This document shows, one piece after another, positions 27,007-37,700 of a DNA stretch of 64,000 nt; the first letter of the stretch is position 1; each line of letters begins with the position of its first letter. The position numbers and the translations under genes were made by a program. Source of the stretch: Pseudomonas sp. DY-1 (GTDB taxonomy: Bacteria > Pseudomonadota > Gammaproteobacteria > Pseudomonadales > Pseudomonadaceae); contig NZ_CP032616.1 in the NCBI RefSeq assembly GCF_003626975.1, positions 2,170,001 through 2,234,000 on the forward strand, in the 5' to 3' direction. The notes below the pieces were generated by a model. That model had not been told where the DNA came from. It worked only from the letters and a program-made list of their open reading frames with translations, and searched no databases.

Positions 27007-28179
27007 CTATGCCACGACCCGATTACGGCCGAATGCCTTGCCCTCGTACAGTGCCCGATCGGCATACTCATACAGCTCGTAGAGCTTGCCTAATGGCATA
27101 CCCGGCAGCGGATGAATGCAGGCCACGCCAATGGACATGGTCAGCACCGGCGCGGTAGGAGAGGCTTCATGCCGGATGGACTGACCCTCCAGGGCCGCAC
27201 GCAGCTTTTCGGCGCAGCGACGCGCGTCCTGTTCGTCGATGTCGTAGAGCAGCACGGCGAATTCCTCTCCCCCCAGGCGCACCGCCATATCGAGCGGACG
27301 ACGCGCGGTTTCTTCAAGTACGCGCGCCACCTGTTGCAGCACCTGGTCGCCAGCCTGGTGGCCGTAGCGATCGTTGTAGGCCTTGAAGTGATCGACGTCG
27401 CAGAGCAGCAGCGCCAACCCGTGCTGCTCCCGCTGGGCCTGCCGCCACAACCGTTCGAGCTGGCGATTGAAGCTACGGCGGTTGTACAGGCCGGTGAGGC
27501 TGTCGTGGTCGGCCAACACCCGCATCAGGCGGCTGATGAGAAAATGCTCGCGAGATTTGAACTCCAGCAGGTAGCAACCGACGGCGCCGGCCAGATTGCC
27601 GAACAGCAGGAACAGCAGATTGTTCACCAGTCTTGGCCAGGGCAACCCGGCCCAGAGCTCCAGCCCGACATAGGCCAGCAGCATCACCAGGGAAACCCCC
27701 AGCGCCTCCACGAGACGTAGCCCCACGAGGAAATAGGCCGCCATGCAAACCAGCAGCAAGCCCTCATAAGGAAAGGACGGATCGCTGCGATGGGCGATGG
27801 CCACCACCGCCGCCGCACCTATGCCAAGGGAGCCGATGCAGACCAGGCTGAGTGGCGCCAGCAGGTGGCGCTGGCGACGCTGGAGCATCAGCACGCCGCA
27901 GACCAGAAGCAATCCCAGCACACCCAGGCGAACCGCCAGCATCCACCAGCGTTCCTCGCTGCTGATCAGGTAGAAATCGAGCACGGCGAACGCCAGCCAG
28001 ATCAACAGTCCGACGCTGAGGGCAATGCGTTTGAGATCGAAATTCTCTTCGAGGAAATAGTCGCGATACTCGCGCTCCAATGAGCGCGTGAAGCGCAGAT
28101 GCCGAAACCCCAGCTCGAGCTGATCGGCATAGGGATTGGGGCGAACGTCATTTAGCCAGGCAGTATTGCTGTAGGACAC
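27007..28179 (-). CDS. Membrane diguanylate cyclase (GGDEF)
   Basis: Predicted to make cyclic di-GMP. About five or six transmembrane segments (residues 55-200) precede a GGDEF domain. The active-site motif is GGEEF, an active variant, and the product-inhibition I-site RPLD lies exactly five residues upstream, so the enzyme is probably catalytic and feedback-inhibited. The substrate-binding DHFKAYNDRYGHQAGD segment is intact. I place the start at a GTG (28179, 390 residues) because AGAGGT precedes it, rather than at 28212. It is 3.5 kb from the Lap system, whose LapD receptor binds c-di-GMP, but no direct genetic link is shown. Confidence 0.88.
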   Translation of the reverse strand: MSYSNTAWLNDVRPNPYADQLELGFRHLRFTRSLEREYRDYFLEENFDLKRIALSVGLLIWLAFAVLDFYLISSEERWWMLAVRLGVLGLLLVCGVLMLQRRQRHLLAPLSLVCIGSLGIGAAAVVAIAHRSDPSFPYEGLLLVCMAAYFLVGLRLVEALGVSLVMLLAYVGLELWAGLPWPRLVNNLLFLLFGNLAGAVGCYLLEFKSREHFLISRLMRVLADHDSLTGLYNRRSFNRQLERLWRQAQREQHGLALLLCDVDHFKAYNDRYGHQAGDQVLQQVARVLEETARRPLDMAVRLGGEEFAVLLYDIDEQDARRCAEKLRAALEGQSIRHEASPTAPVLTMSIGVACIHPLPGMPLGKLYELYEYADRALYEGKAFGRNRVVA

Positions 28180-28310
28180 AACTACCTCTTCTGTCGGAGG
28201 CCTCTGACGCACATTAGCCGGTCGTGCACTGCGTCACAAGTTCGTCGTTTTGCACCGCCAGTTTTTCGGCGCACCGTGACCGGCCCCACGGTTCGCCTTG
28301 CCCGCTCGAC

Positions 28311-30434
28311 TCAGTTCTCGAATTCCGCCTGCAAGGCTGCCCGCACGCAATGCAGCACGCCGTCGGGCACGCGACCGGCGAACACCTGTGCCACTTCCGC
28401 GACTGGCGGCAGCTCGCCCTCGCCGTCGAGGAAGGCGTCCTGGATCTCACCCAGCAGGTCCTCCGGCAGGTCCAGCGCCTGCTCCAGGCTCAATTGCTGG
28501 TTGCCGATGGTCTCTGCCAGCAGGCTGTAGACATTCTTTTCGCTGCAATTGAGTTGGCGGGCGATCTGCGCCGGGGTCATGCCCGCACGCGCCAGGCTCA
28601 CCAGCTCATGCCGCAGGTCGGTGACAGCCCGCGGGGCTTCGGCGACACCGTTCAGCACTTCGAGGAAAGCCTCCCCGTAGCGCTCCAGCTTACGCGCGCC
28701 AACGCCGCTGACCTGTGCCATGTCGGACAGGCTGCGCGGCTTGCTGCGGAGCATTTCCAGCAGGGTCGCATCAGGGAAGATGACGTAGGGCGGCACACTG
28801 TGCTCTTCCGCCAGCTTGCGACGCAGCGCACGCAGGGCTTCCCACTGCTCGCGCTCTTCGCCACGCACCAGTTGGCTGGCGGCACTGGCAGCCGGCTTGG
28901 GAGCTTTGGTCGACAGGTCGCGGCGCAGTTCCAGTTGTACTTCACCGCGCAGCAGCGGGCGGCATGCCTCGGTCAGACGCAAGCCACCGAAGCCCTCCAG
29001 ATCCACATCCGCCAAACCACGGGCGACCAACTGACGGTAAAGGGTGCGCCATTCGCCTTCGGAGAGGTTCTTGCCCATGCCGAACACGGACAGATGCTGA
29101 TGGCCGGAGGAGCGCACTTTCTCGTTGTCACGCCCCAGCAACAGGTCCACCAGGTGGCCGACGCCATAGCGCTGGCCGCTGCGGTGAATGGCCGACAGGG
29201 CCATGCGTGCCGGCTCGGTAGCATCCCAGGTCTGTACGCCGTCCGTGCAGATGTCGCAGTGGCCGCAGGGCTGTGGCAGCACTTCATCGAAGTAGGTCAG
29301 CAGCGCCTGGCGGCGGCAGCGGGTTTCCTCGCACAGGGACAGCATGGCATCCAGCTTGTGCTGCTCGATGCGCTTGTGACGTTCGTCGCCCTCGGAGTTG
29401 CTCAGCATCTGCTTGAGCAACAGCACGTCCTGCAGGCCATAAGCCATCCAGGCGTCAGCCGGCAGGCCATCGCGACCGGCGCGGCCGGTTTCCTGGTAAT
29501 AGGCCTCCAGGGACTTGGGCAGGTCCAGGTGGGCGACGAAACGCACGTTGGGTTTGTCGATGCCCATGCCGAAGGCGATGGTAGCGACCATGATCAGCCC
29601 TTCCTCATTGAGGAAGCGTTTCTGATGATAAGCCCGCAGGTCGTTGGACAGCCCCGCGTGATAAGGAAGCGCAGGGAAGCCCTGCTCGGAGAGGAAGGAG
29701 GCCACCTCCTCCACCTTCTTGCGCGACATGCAGTAGACGATGCCGGCATCGCCGCGACGTTCGGCGAGGAATCCCAGCAACTGCTTGCGCGGCTGATCCT
29801 TGGCGACGATGCGATAGAAGATGTTCGGCCGGTCGAAGCTGGAGAGAAAACGCTCGGCGTTCTGCAGGTGCAGCCGCTGGACCATCTCCTCACGGGTACG
29901 CATGTCGGCCGTCGCGGTCAGCGCCATGCGCGGGACATTGGGGAAGAGTTCGGCCAACTGGCCCAGTTGCAGGTATTCCGGACGGAAGTCATGCCCCCAC
30001 TGGGACACGCAGTGAGCTTCGTCGATGGCGAACAGGCCGATCTGCAGGCGCTGCAGGAACGCCAGCATGCGCGGCTGCACCAGGCGCTCGGGGGCGAGAT
30101 AGAGCAGCTTGATCTCGCCGCGGCGAATACGCTCGGCAATATCCCGCTGGGCCTCGGCCGACAACATGGAGTTCAGCGCCACGGCCGGCACGCCCAGTTC
30201 GTCGAGGGTGGCGACCTGGTCCTCCATCAGCGCGATGAGCGGCGACACCACCACCGTCAGGCCTTCGCGCAGCAGTGCCGGCACCTGGAAGCAGAGCGAC
30301 TTGCCACCGCCGGTCGGCATCAGCACCAGGGCATCGCCACCCGAGGCCACACGTTCGATGATCGCGGCCTGGTTGCCGCGGAATGCGTCGTAGCCGAATA
30401 CGTCTTTGAGTATGCGCAGTGCCTGGTCGAGCAT
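28311..30434 (-). CDS. recQ: ATP-dependent DNA helicase RecQ
   Basis: 3'-5' helicase for recombination and replication repair. The ATG at 30434 follows CCGGAG and gives 707 residues, longer than E. coli RecQ, as is common in pseudomonads. Motif I is [14 protein letters not shown], motif II DEAHC, motif VI region [10 protein letters not shown]; the zinc-binding cysteines follow (CEETRCRRQ and CGHCDIC), then the winged-helix domain, an HRDC domain (about residues 510-590) and a C-terminal extension with a helix-turn-helix-like segment ([20 protein letters not shown]). No unusual neighbours. Confidence 0.96.
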   Translation of the reverse strand: MLDQALRILKDVFGYDAFRGNQAAIIERVASGGDALVLMPTGGGKSLCFQVPALLREGLTVVVSPLIALMEDQVATLDELGVPAVALNSMLSAEAQRDIAERIRRGEIKLLYLAPERLVQPRMLAFLQRLQIGLFAIDEAHCVSQWGHDFRPEYLQLGQLAELFPNVPRMALTATADMRTREEMVQRLHLQNAERFLSSFDRPNIFYRIVAKDQPRKQLLGFLAERRGDAGIVYCMSRKKVEEVASFLSEQGFPALPYHAGLSNDLRAYHQKRFLNEEGLIMVATIAFGMGIDKPNVRFVAHLDLPKSLEAYYQETGRAGRDGLPADAWMAYGLQDVLLLKQMLSNSEGDERHKRIEQHKLDAMLSLCEETRCRRQALLTYFDEVLPQPCGHCDICTDGVQTWDATEPARMALSAIHRSGQRYGVGHLVDLLLGRDNEKVRSSGHQHLSVFGMGKNLSEGEWRTLYRQLVARGLADVDLEGFGGLRLTEACRPLLRGEVQLELRRDLSTKAPKPAASAASQLVRGEEREQWEALRALRRKLAEEHSVPPYVIFPDATLLEMLRSKPRSLSDMAQVSGVGARKLERYGEAFLEVLNGVAEAPRAVTDLRHELVSLARAGMTPAQIARQLNCSEKNVYSLLAETIGNQQLSLEQALDLPEDLLGEIQDAFLDGEGELPPVAEVAQVFAGRVPDGVLHCVRAALQAEFEN

Positions 30435-30571
30435 GGGGGTCTCCGGAACAAGCCGCGCATTATACGTCAGCCACGCCGGCAAGATGGCCACGCCCATCGC
30501 CCACGCCTTTTGCCGCCAACCTCGCACTAGACTAGAATCCAGCGTCGTTTATTCCTCAAGGTAGTCCCACG

Positions 30572-31159
30572 ATGTCCTTCGCTGAGCAACTGTCCCGCCT
30601 GCAAGCTTTTCTCGACGCCGATGACCTGCACGAGGAGGCTCTGGACTATGTGGCCACCCATGGCTACCTGACCGCCCTGTGTATCTGCCCGGACCAGGTG
30701 CCCGAGCGCGAGTGGATCGACGCCCTGTTCGCCGAGCCGCCGCACTACCGCAGCGACGCCGAGCGCGAAGAGATCGAATCCACCCTGCTGGCCCTCAAGG
30801 CCCACATCGCCCGTCAACTGGCCAGCGATGAAGACCCCGAGATGCCCTGCGACCTGGACCTGGGCGAGGACCCGGACGACTCCGACCTGCGCGGCTGGTG
30901 CATCGGCTTCATGGAAGGTGTGTTCCTGCGCGAGGAAACCTGGTTCGAAAGCGCCGAGGAAGAAGTCAGCGAACTGCTGCTGCCGATCATGGTGGGTTCC
31001 GGCCTGTTCGACGAGCAGCCCGAATTTGCCGACATCGCCAAGGATCGCGACCTGGTGGACGAGATGATCGAGCAGATTCCTGAACTGCTGACCGCCCTGT
31101 TCCTGCTCTGCAACGCCCCGGAAGAAAAGCCTGCCCTGCTCAAGCCCCGCCACCACTAA
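30572..31159 (+). CDS. UPF0149 (YecA/YgfB-like) family protein
   Basis: A 195-residue, strongly acidic protein of the UPF0149 family, function unknown. Family features are the ATHGYLTALCICPDQVPE motif near residue 30, DLRGWCIGFMEGVFLR near 110-125 and a C-terminal helical region. The SEC-C zinc motif found at the end of some YecA proteins is absent. It is followed 10 bp later by a DUF454 gene, probably one transcription unit. AAGGTAG upstream of the ATG is the likely ribosome site. Confidence 0.85.
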   Translation: MSFAEQLSRLQAFLDADDLHEEALDYVATHGYLTALCICPDQVPEREWIDALFAEPPHYRSDAEREEIESTLLALKAHIARQLASDEDPEMPCDLDLGEDPDDSDLRGWCIGFMEGVFLREETWFESAEEEVSELLLPIMVGSGLFDEQPEFADIAKDRDLVDEMIEQIPELLTALFLLCNAPEEKPALLKPRHH

Positions 31160-31169
31160 GGCCGCGCGG

Positions 31170-31571
31170 ATGGCGCATAGCGATATCCAGCAGCAGCGCC
31201 ACCCGGCGCTGCGCATGATCCTCCTGATCATCGGCTGGCTCAGCGTCGTCCTGGGCGTGATCGGCATCTTCCTGCCCGTACTGCCCACTACGCCTTTCCT
31301 GCTGCTCGCCGCTGCCTGCTTTGTACGCAGCTCGCGGCGGTTTTACCTCTGGCTCGTGGAACACCCGAAGCTCGGCCCCTGGATACGCGACTACCTGGAA
31401 GGCCAGGGCATACCCCTCAAGGGCAAGGTCTATGCCCTGCTTCTGATGTGGGTCAGCATCACCCTCTCCTGCCTCCTCGTGCCCCTGCCCTGGGCGCGCG
31501 GCTTCATGCTCACCAGCGCAGTGCTGGTGAGCATCTACATCCTTCGCCAGAAAACCCTGCGCAGCCACTGA
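31170..31571 (+). CDS. DUF454 (YbaN-like) inner-membrane protein
   Basis: A 133-residue inner-membrane protein of the DUF454/YbaN family. Three or four hydrophobic helices are visible (about 15-50, 85-105, 110-125), with the hallmark FLPVLPTTPFLLLAAACF segment followed by SSRRFYLWL and the GPWIRDYLEGQGIP loop. It starts 10 bp after the UPF0149 stop. Function is unknown for the family; the neighbours give no further clue. Confidence 0.85.
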   Translation: MAHSDIQQQRHPALRMILLIIGWLSVVLGVIGIFLPVLPTTPFLLLAAACFVRSSRRFYLWLVEHPKLGPWIRDYLEGQGIPLKGKVYALLLMWVSITLSCLLVPLPWARGFMLTSAVLVSIYILRQKTLRSH

Positions 31572-31636
31572 CACCAGCCCCGGCAAATCATCGATTCCCG
31601 CCTAGACTCTGAGCATCCTGGGCGGAGAGACGGCTG

Positions 31637-32332
31637 ATGCGGCAACGGTGGGCGGCAATCGGACTGCGGCACCCCTCGTGGCTGGCATGGCAAGGCAGCT
31701 GCCTGCTCGTTGGCCTGCTGCTCTGCCTGGCCAGCGTGCTGGCCAACTGGGACTTCGAGCTGATCCTGCAGAACGCCACCAAACGCTATGGCGACCTGGG
31801 CCCGGCGAAAGCCCGCATCGTCGCCTGGAGCGAGCTGATCCAGGCCAGCGTCGACTTGCCCGAGGCCGAGAAGCTCACGGCCACGAACCGCTTCTTCAAC
31901 CGCCAGCTCCGCTTCAGCGACGACATCCGCACCTGGCGCGAGAACGACTACTGGGCCACCCCTGTCGAGGCGCTGGTCAAGGGTGCCGGCGACTGTGAGG
32001 ACTACTCCATCGCCAAGTACTTCACCCTGCGCCGCCTCGGCATACCCGCCGAAAAGTTACGCATCACCTACGTCAAGGCATTGCGCCAGAACCAGGCGCA
32101 CATGGTGCTGACCTATTACAAGACCCCCACCGCCGATCCCCTGGTACTGGACAACCTGATCGGCGAGATACGTCCAGCGTCCCAGCGCACCGACCTGCTG
32201 CCGGTGTACGCCTTCAACGCCGAAGGCCTCTACACCGGAGCCAAGCGTGCCGGCGACACCAAGAAACTGTCGCGCTGGCAGGACCTGCTGAAAAAAATGA
32301 GAGCCGAAGGCTTCGCCATAGGAGAGGGTTAG
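31637..32332 (+). CDS. lapG: Periplasmic adhesin protease LapG
   Basis: Calcium-dependent cysteine protease (bacterial transglutaminase-like, BTLCP) that cuts the LapA adhesin near its N-terminus and releases it from the cell surface. The 231-residue protein has one N-terminal hydrophobic segment (about 18-36) for export and the catalytic triad Cys120 (GAGDCEDYS), His155 (QAHMVL) and Asp172 (LDNL). The predicted substrate, LapA, lies on the opposite strand 15 kb away with a TAAG cleavage motif. lapD starts four bases after the lapG stop, so the two are one operon. Confidence 0.95.
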   Translation: MRQRWAAIGLRHPSWLAWQGSCLLVGLLLCLASVLANWDFELILQNATKRYGDLGPAKARIVAWSELIQASVDLPEAEKLTATNRFFNRQLRFSDDIRTWRENDYWATPVEALVKGAGDCEDYSIAKYFTLRRLGIPAEKLRITYVKALRQNQAHMVLTYYKTPTADPLVLDNLIGEIRPASQRTDLLPVYAFNAEGLYTGAKRAGDTKKLSRWQDLLKKMRAEGFAIGEG

Positions 32333-32335
32333 CCC

Positions 32336-34282
32336 ATGTCGTTACTCAAGCAACTGTTCCTGGCCATCTGCCTGCTGCTGGCACTGGCCTTCGCCGGCAG
32401 TTTCCTCGCGGGAGTCGAAAGCTCCCGCGAACAGCTGCTCAGCCAGTTGCGCTCCCATGCCCAGGACGCTGCCACCGCGCTCGGCCTGTCGATGACGCCC
32501 CATGTAGACGATCCGGCGATGATCGAGCTGATGGTCAGTTCGATTTTCGATAGCGGCTACTTCGCCAGCATTCGCGTGGTGCGTATTCCCGATGGAGGTG
32601 TGATCGCCGAGCGCCGTACCACCACCAGCAGCGATCAGGTACCCAACTGGTTCGCCCATCTGGTCAACCTGCGACCGCAGGGTGGCGACGCGCTGATCAT
32701 GCGTGGCTGGCAGCAGGCGGCGCGGGTCGAAGTGCTGAGCCACCCGCAATTCGCCCTGGCCAAACTCTGGGACAGCGCCATTGGCAGCCTGGCCTGGCTG
32801 CTGCTCTGCGGCCTGGTCAGCGCATTGGCCGGTGGCTGGCTGCTGCGCACCCAGTTGCGGCCGCTGGACAACATGGTGCAGCAGGCCGAAGCCATCAGCC
32901 GTCGCGAATTCCTCGCCCTGCCCAAGGTGCCCCGTACGCCGGAACTGCGCCGCGTAGTGCTGGCGATGAACCAGATGGTGGACAAGCTGCGCAACCTTTT
33001 CGCCGAAGAAGCCGCGCGCAGTGAACGCCTTCGCGAAGAAGCCTATCAGGACAGCCTCACGGGCCTGGCCAACCGTCGGCAGTTCGATATCCGCCTGGCC
33101 AACCAACTGGTCCCCAATGACCAGAACGCCGCTGGCTACCTGCTATTGCTGCGGGTCAACGACCTTGGTGGGCTCAACCAGCGCCTCGGTGGCCAGCGTA
33201 CTGACGCGCTTATCCGCGATGTCGGGGAAATCCTCGAGAACCTGGTGCAACAGCGAGGCAATCCGGAATGGCTGGCCTCGCGCAGCCGGGGCGGCGAATT
33301 CGCCCTGCTCTCTCCCGGCGTCACCGGCGAAGACACCGAGCAACTGGCCGCAACACTCGCCGCCCAGCTGGAAAACCTGCATGCGATCGGCGCCAGTGAC
33401 CGCAGCCCGGTCGCCCTGCTCGGCATCGCCGCCTACCGGCCGGGAGAAGACATCCAGCGCGTCATGGGCCGCGCGGACCAGGCCCTGGCCCAGGCAGCGC
33501 AGAGCACGGAACGCCCCTGGGTGCGCCTGGACGATTTCGACGTCACGCCGGGACAGAGCCTTCACGACTGGCGGGCGTGGATCGACGAGGCGCTGAACAA
33601 GGGCAAGCTGCGCCTATACTTCCAACCCGTGAGCCTGTGCGCCAATACCGCTGAAAGCCTGCACCACAAAGTGCTGGCGCGACTGCTCGACCCTCAGGGT
33701 GAAGCGGTGCCCGCAGGTCGTTTCCTGCCCTGGATCGAACGCCTCGGCTGGGCCGCGCGCTTCGACCTGGCGATGCTGGAGCATTGCCTGGCACACCTTC
33801 AGCAAACGCAATCGCCCATCGCCCTGAGCCTGTCCGCTGTCAGCCTGCAGCCGGGAGAACACCGCGAACGCCTGCTCGCCTTGCTCAAGGCCCACCCACA
33901 ACAGGCGACACTGCTCACCCTGGAGCTGGACGAACGCCACCTACCACCGGCCAACGAACTCGGCCAGGTCTGCCAGGCGATCCGTGAAACCGGCTACAGC
34001 GTCGGTCTGCAGCATTTCGGCGGACGCTTCAGCCTGATCGGCAACCTCGCCCACCTGGGCCTGGCTTACCTGAAGATCGACGGCACCTACATCCGCGCCA
34101 TCGATCAGGAAAGCGACAAGCGCCTGTTCATCGAAGCCCTGTTCCGCGCCACCAACAGCATCGACCTGCCGCTGATAGCGGAGATGGTGGAAACGCAGGG
34201 CGAACTGGATGTGCTGCGGGAACTGGGAATCCAGGGCGCCATGGGCCGCCTGATCGGCGCACCGGCTCCATGGCATGAGTGA
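32336..34282 (+). CDS. lapD: c-di-GMP receptor LapD (degenerate GGDEF-EAL)
   Basis: Inner-membrane receptor that binds c-di-GMP inside the cell and sequesters LapG in the periplasm, keeping the adhesin attached. Layout of the 648 residues: transmembrane helix (about 7-27), periplasmic LapD/MoxY-type domain to about 145, second helix (about 148-170), HAMP, then GGDEF and EAL domains. Both enzymatic motifs are degenerate: the GGDEF site reads RGGEF, and the EAL site reads KVLARL, so it is a receptor rather than an enzyme, as known for LapD. It directly follows lapG. Confidence 0.95.
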   Translation: MSLLKQLFLAICLLLALAFAGSFLAGVESSREQLLSQLRSHAQDAATALGLSMTPHVDDPAMIELMVSSIFDSGYFASIRVVRIPDGGVIAERRTTTSSDQVPNWFAHLVNLRPQGGDALIMRGWQQAARVEVLSHPQFALAKLWDSAIGSLAWLLLCGLVSALAGGWLLRTQLRPLDNMVQQAEAISRREFLALPKVPRTPELRRVVLAMNQMVDKLRNLFAEEAARSERLREEAYQDSLTGLANRRQFDIRLANQLVPNDQNAAGYLLLLRVNDLGGLNQRLGGQRTDALIRDVGEILENLVQQRGNPEWLASRSRGGEFALLSPGVTGEDTEQLAATLAAQLENLHAIGASDRSPVALLGIAAYRPGEDIQRVMGRADQALAQAAQSTERPWVRLDDFDVTPGQSLHDWRAWIDEALNKGKLRLYFQPVSLCANTAESLHHKVLARLLDPQGEAVPAGRFLPWIERLGWAARFDLAMLEHCLAHLQQTQSPIALSLSAVSLQPGEHRERLLALLKAHPQQATLLTLELDERHLPPANELGQVCQAIRETGYSVGLQHFGGRFSLIGNLAHLGLAYLKIDGTYIRAIDQESDKRLFIEALFRATNSIDLPLIAEMVETQGELDVLRELGIQGAMGRLIGAPAPWHE

Positions 34283-34293
34283 GTGGGTGTTTC

Positions 34294-34358
34294 TGTAGGA
34301 GCGAGCTTGCTCGCGAAAGATCGCGCTCGGACTGTTCGCGAGCAAGCTCGCTCCTACA
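34294..34358. repeat. Palindromic repeat (TGTAGGAGCGAGCTTGCTCGCG type)
   Basis: TGTAGGAGCGAGCTTGCTCG... (34294-34317) has an exact inverted partner at 34335-34358. It lies between lapD and the convergent small gene and belongs to the dispersed intergenic palindromes of this genus. Confidence 0.85.
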
Positions 34359-34375
34359 AATTCGGCGGCGACCGC

Positions 34376-34714
34376 TCAATACGGCAATAGCGAATCGTCC
34401 GGCACCAGCGCCCCCAGATCCACCACCTGCGAACGGGCGTATGCACGTTGCTGGAGTTTGCGACGCGCGGCTTCGGGCAAGTCGATATAACTCATCACCC
34501 CGCGGGTCACCAGCACCTGCACAAGGTCCTCGACCACCCGTACCAGTTCCAGGTCGGAGTGCTGCAAGGACAGCAGATGGTCGTGCAGGCTGCGGCTGGC
34601 GAACCAGCTCTGCACTTCCGGATCGTTCGCCGGCATGCTCTGGGTCATGTTGTCGAAGGGTTCGTGCTCCACCCGCAGCACCCGGCCCTTCTCATCACGC
34701 TGTACGAAAACCAT
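34376..34714 (-). CDS. Conserved small hypothetical protein next to lapA
   Basis: A 112-residue soluble protein with no recognised domain; no signal peptide or membrane helix. GGGAGG precedes the ATG at good spacing. Notable features are an alternating charged helix-rich middle (SLHDHLLSLQHSDLELVRVV) and EAARRKLQQRAYARSQVVDL near the end. Similar small proteins occur in pseudomonads, sometimes misnamed tryptophan synthase beta-like; there is no evidence for that activity. It lies 60 bp downstream of the adhesin gene on the same strand, so it could be cotranscribed, but no role in adhesion can be claimed. Confidence 0.7.
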   Translation of the reverse strand: MVFVQRDEKGRVLRVEHEPFDNMTQSMPANDPEVQSWFASRSLHDHLLSLQHSDLELVRVVEDLVQVLVTRGVMSYIDLPEAARRKLQQRAYARSQVVDLGALVPDDSLLPY

Positions 34715-34774
34715 AGGTCCCTCCCCTGTTCCACTCCAGATTCAGGCCCGCCCCGAGACGGGCCCCGATTACAT

Positions 34775-37700
34775 TCAGGCGTCCACCTTCAGCGAGCCAT
34801 CATCGAGCATGTGCGAGATCACCGACGCAGCATCCGGCGCCCCATAGGCCGCCATCAGGTTCACGCCTTGCAACACGACGGTCTGGCCGGTGCCGCCTGC
34901 GGCTGCGGCAGTGTTGCTGTCCACCGTGATGGTGGTGTTGGCACCGAAGGCCATGGTCAGGTAGTCGTCCAGGCTACCCACATTGCTGTGTTCACCGGTC
35001 AGCAGCTGCGACAGGTCCAGCTTGTCCACCCCCGGCGTGAAATCGTTGATGGTGGTGATGCCGGTTTCGCCAGGCAGCCACTTGAAGGTGTCCGCCCCGG
35101 CGCCACCACTCAGTTGGTCATTGCCGCCGTTCCCCGCAAGCACGTTGTTGCCGCTGTTCCCGGCTAGCACGTCATCGAAGCGCGAGCCGAGCAGGTTCTC
35201 GACATCGATCAGCGTATCCAGGCCACCGCCGCCGGTGTTCTGCTGGCCGGTCAGAGCCAGGTTCACCGCTACACTGGAGGCCGCATTGAAGTACGACGCG
35301 GTGTCGGTACCCAAGCCGCCATCGAGGATGTCATTGCCGGCACCTCCAACCAGCACGTCGTTCCCTGCCAGCCCAGTCAGATGGTCATTACCACTCGTAC
35401 CCTGGATCACATCGTCGCTGGCCGTACCGACGAAGTTTGTACTGGCCTCGAGGTCCACCTGCAGTGCCTGGGTTGGCGAAGTGTCACCGTCGGCATCGCG
35501 AACGCCCACCTGGAAGTTCAGGCTGGTATCCAGCGTATTGGCTTCCGCCGTGATGAAGCCCACGTCGGACACCTTGAGCACATCGTTGTCAGTTGCCGAC
35601 GAGGTGAACGTCACCCGGTCGCTCACATCCGACGCACCACCCGCGCCGATGGTGGAGTTGAAGTTGATGGCGGCCGACGAGCTGATGCCTTCGACACTGG
35701 TGAGGATTTGCGCGCCGTAGATCTGCCAGTTTTCGCCCGGAGCATTGAAGTCGCTCTTCTCGATGACGATGGCACCGTCATTGTTGTCCAGCACGATGCC
35801 ATAGGCCGCCAGCGCCACACTGTTGGCCGTCATGATGTCAGCACTGCTCACCACCAGCGCGCGGGTAGTTTTCGCACCACCGGCACCGACCAGTTTGAGC
35901 ACCACGACCAGGTCTTCTCCGTTCACCCCATCGAACTTGAGGAACATACCTTCGGCCCGGGCGCTGGGTTCCACACCCAGGTTCCCTTTCGGGTTGCTGG
36001 TGTAGAAGTTGAGGTCCAGGACTTCACCCTTGCCCAGCGTGTCCCCGGCCACGCCGTTGTCCGAATTGCTCACGCTGACCCAGGAAGCGGCCTGGCTGAA
36101 GAGCTCACCATCGGTGAAGGTCGAGGTGGTGGATGTCCCGGCAAGCAGATTGTTGCTGCCGGTACCGCCGCCAGGTTCGGCATAGCTGGTGTACTGCACG
36201 AAGAAGTCGTTATCCAGCTCCACCACCGCGACCGCCGGCTGCGTCGAATCCGGAACCGTGCTGTTGACCTCATAGCCCGTAATGCTCAATGAGGTGCTGG
36301 TCTTGAAGATGGTGAACCCCTGGATCGGTTCATCCATCGCGACACTGTAGGTGCCGTTGACCTTGTCGAAAGTCAGCGTGCCATTGGCCTGTTCCAGCGT
36401 TCCCGGACTGGCCGGGTTCGGAGCGTAGTTGAAGGTAATGTCGAAGGATGCACTGGTGGCCGACTCGGACACCCAAGTCACTGCGCTGGACGAAATCGCC
36501 ACGCCCCCAACGGTGCCGCTCAGACTGATGGCTGTGAAGTCCGAGTCAGATGCCGAGAAGGGCCCACTGCCACGGGTGTCTCCACCAGTGCTGTAGACGA
36601 ACACACCCGAAGCACCGGCTACGCTGTCGCCGTTGGAGAACACCAGATTCGAGGTCTGCAGGATGGCGGGGATGTCGTCCTCCACCTGAATCAGCAGGTC
36701 GCCGGCCAACGGCAGGTTGCCGCTGCCGTTGCTGGCCTGCAGCGCCCCCGTCAGGTTGAGAGTCAGTATCTGGTCATCGCCACCTGCGCCGCTGGGATGA
36801 TCGAGCGCACCCAACAGGGAGAAGGTGTAAACACCATTGCTGGCCACCTGCAACGTGAACACGGTATCGGCACCCGCCTTGGCAACCAAGGTGTCATCCA
36901 CGCGTGAGTAAGTGATCGCAACACCATCGGACGTCAGCACGGGCATTGCTTGCGGGGTCGCGGCCACGCTGAACTGCGCACCAACCGGAGTGCCGACCAG
37001 CAGTTCGCCGAGGTTTCCGGTGACCACCGTGGCCTGGGCGTCACCGTCGGTGATGCCACTGGGCAGCTCATCCTCGTCTACTCGACCGATTACCGGCGAA
37101 GCGTCTTCGATCCGCACCGTCAGCGAGGCGCTCGACGGGTCGCCGTCCTTGTCGATGATGTTGTAGGTGAAGCTCTCACTGGTGTCGGCGGCCACGTTCT
37201 TCGGTGCGACGTAGGTCCACGCACCCGTGGTGAAATCGAAACTCAGCTTGCCGCCACCGGGTGTGGTGATTGCATTCAGCAGACTGCCGGAAAGCGTACC
37301 TCCCGTACTCAGGCTGATCGTACTGGCCCCATTCCAGGTGTAGGTGGTGGCGCCGATCTGGATGGACTGGATACGGCCCGCGCCATCAGCACCGAAGGCA
37401 TCGTCATCACCGCCACCCACTGCGTTGTCGCTACCCAGCAGGACGTTGCCGGACACCACCCCGCCGACGATCTGGCTGGCCAGGGTTTCGACCAGGTCCT
37501 CGAAGGCGCTCACCATGATGGGAGCGCCGGAGCCATCGACGTCCACATCCTGCAGTCGCGGGGTATTGATACCGTTGCCCACACCGATGGTCGTGACGTT
37601 GATGCCGTTGTTATCGACGAAGCTGTTCCACTGGGTCGCCACCGCCGAGGTCAGGGATGTGTCGCCCGGACCGGTCTGCTCGTTCGGATTGCCATCACTG

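Noticed and set aside
28224..30530. Plus-strand ORF of 768 residues across recQ
   Set aside because: Complete antisense overlap of recQ, whose helicase motifs are all intact on the other strand.
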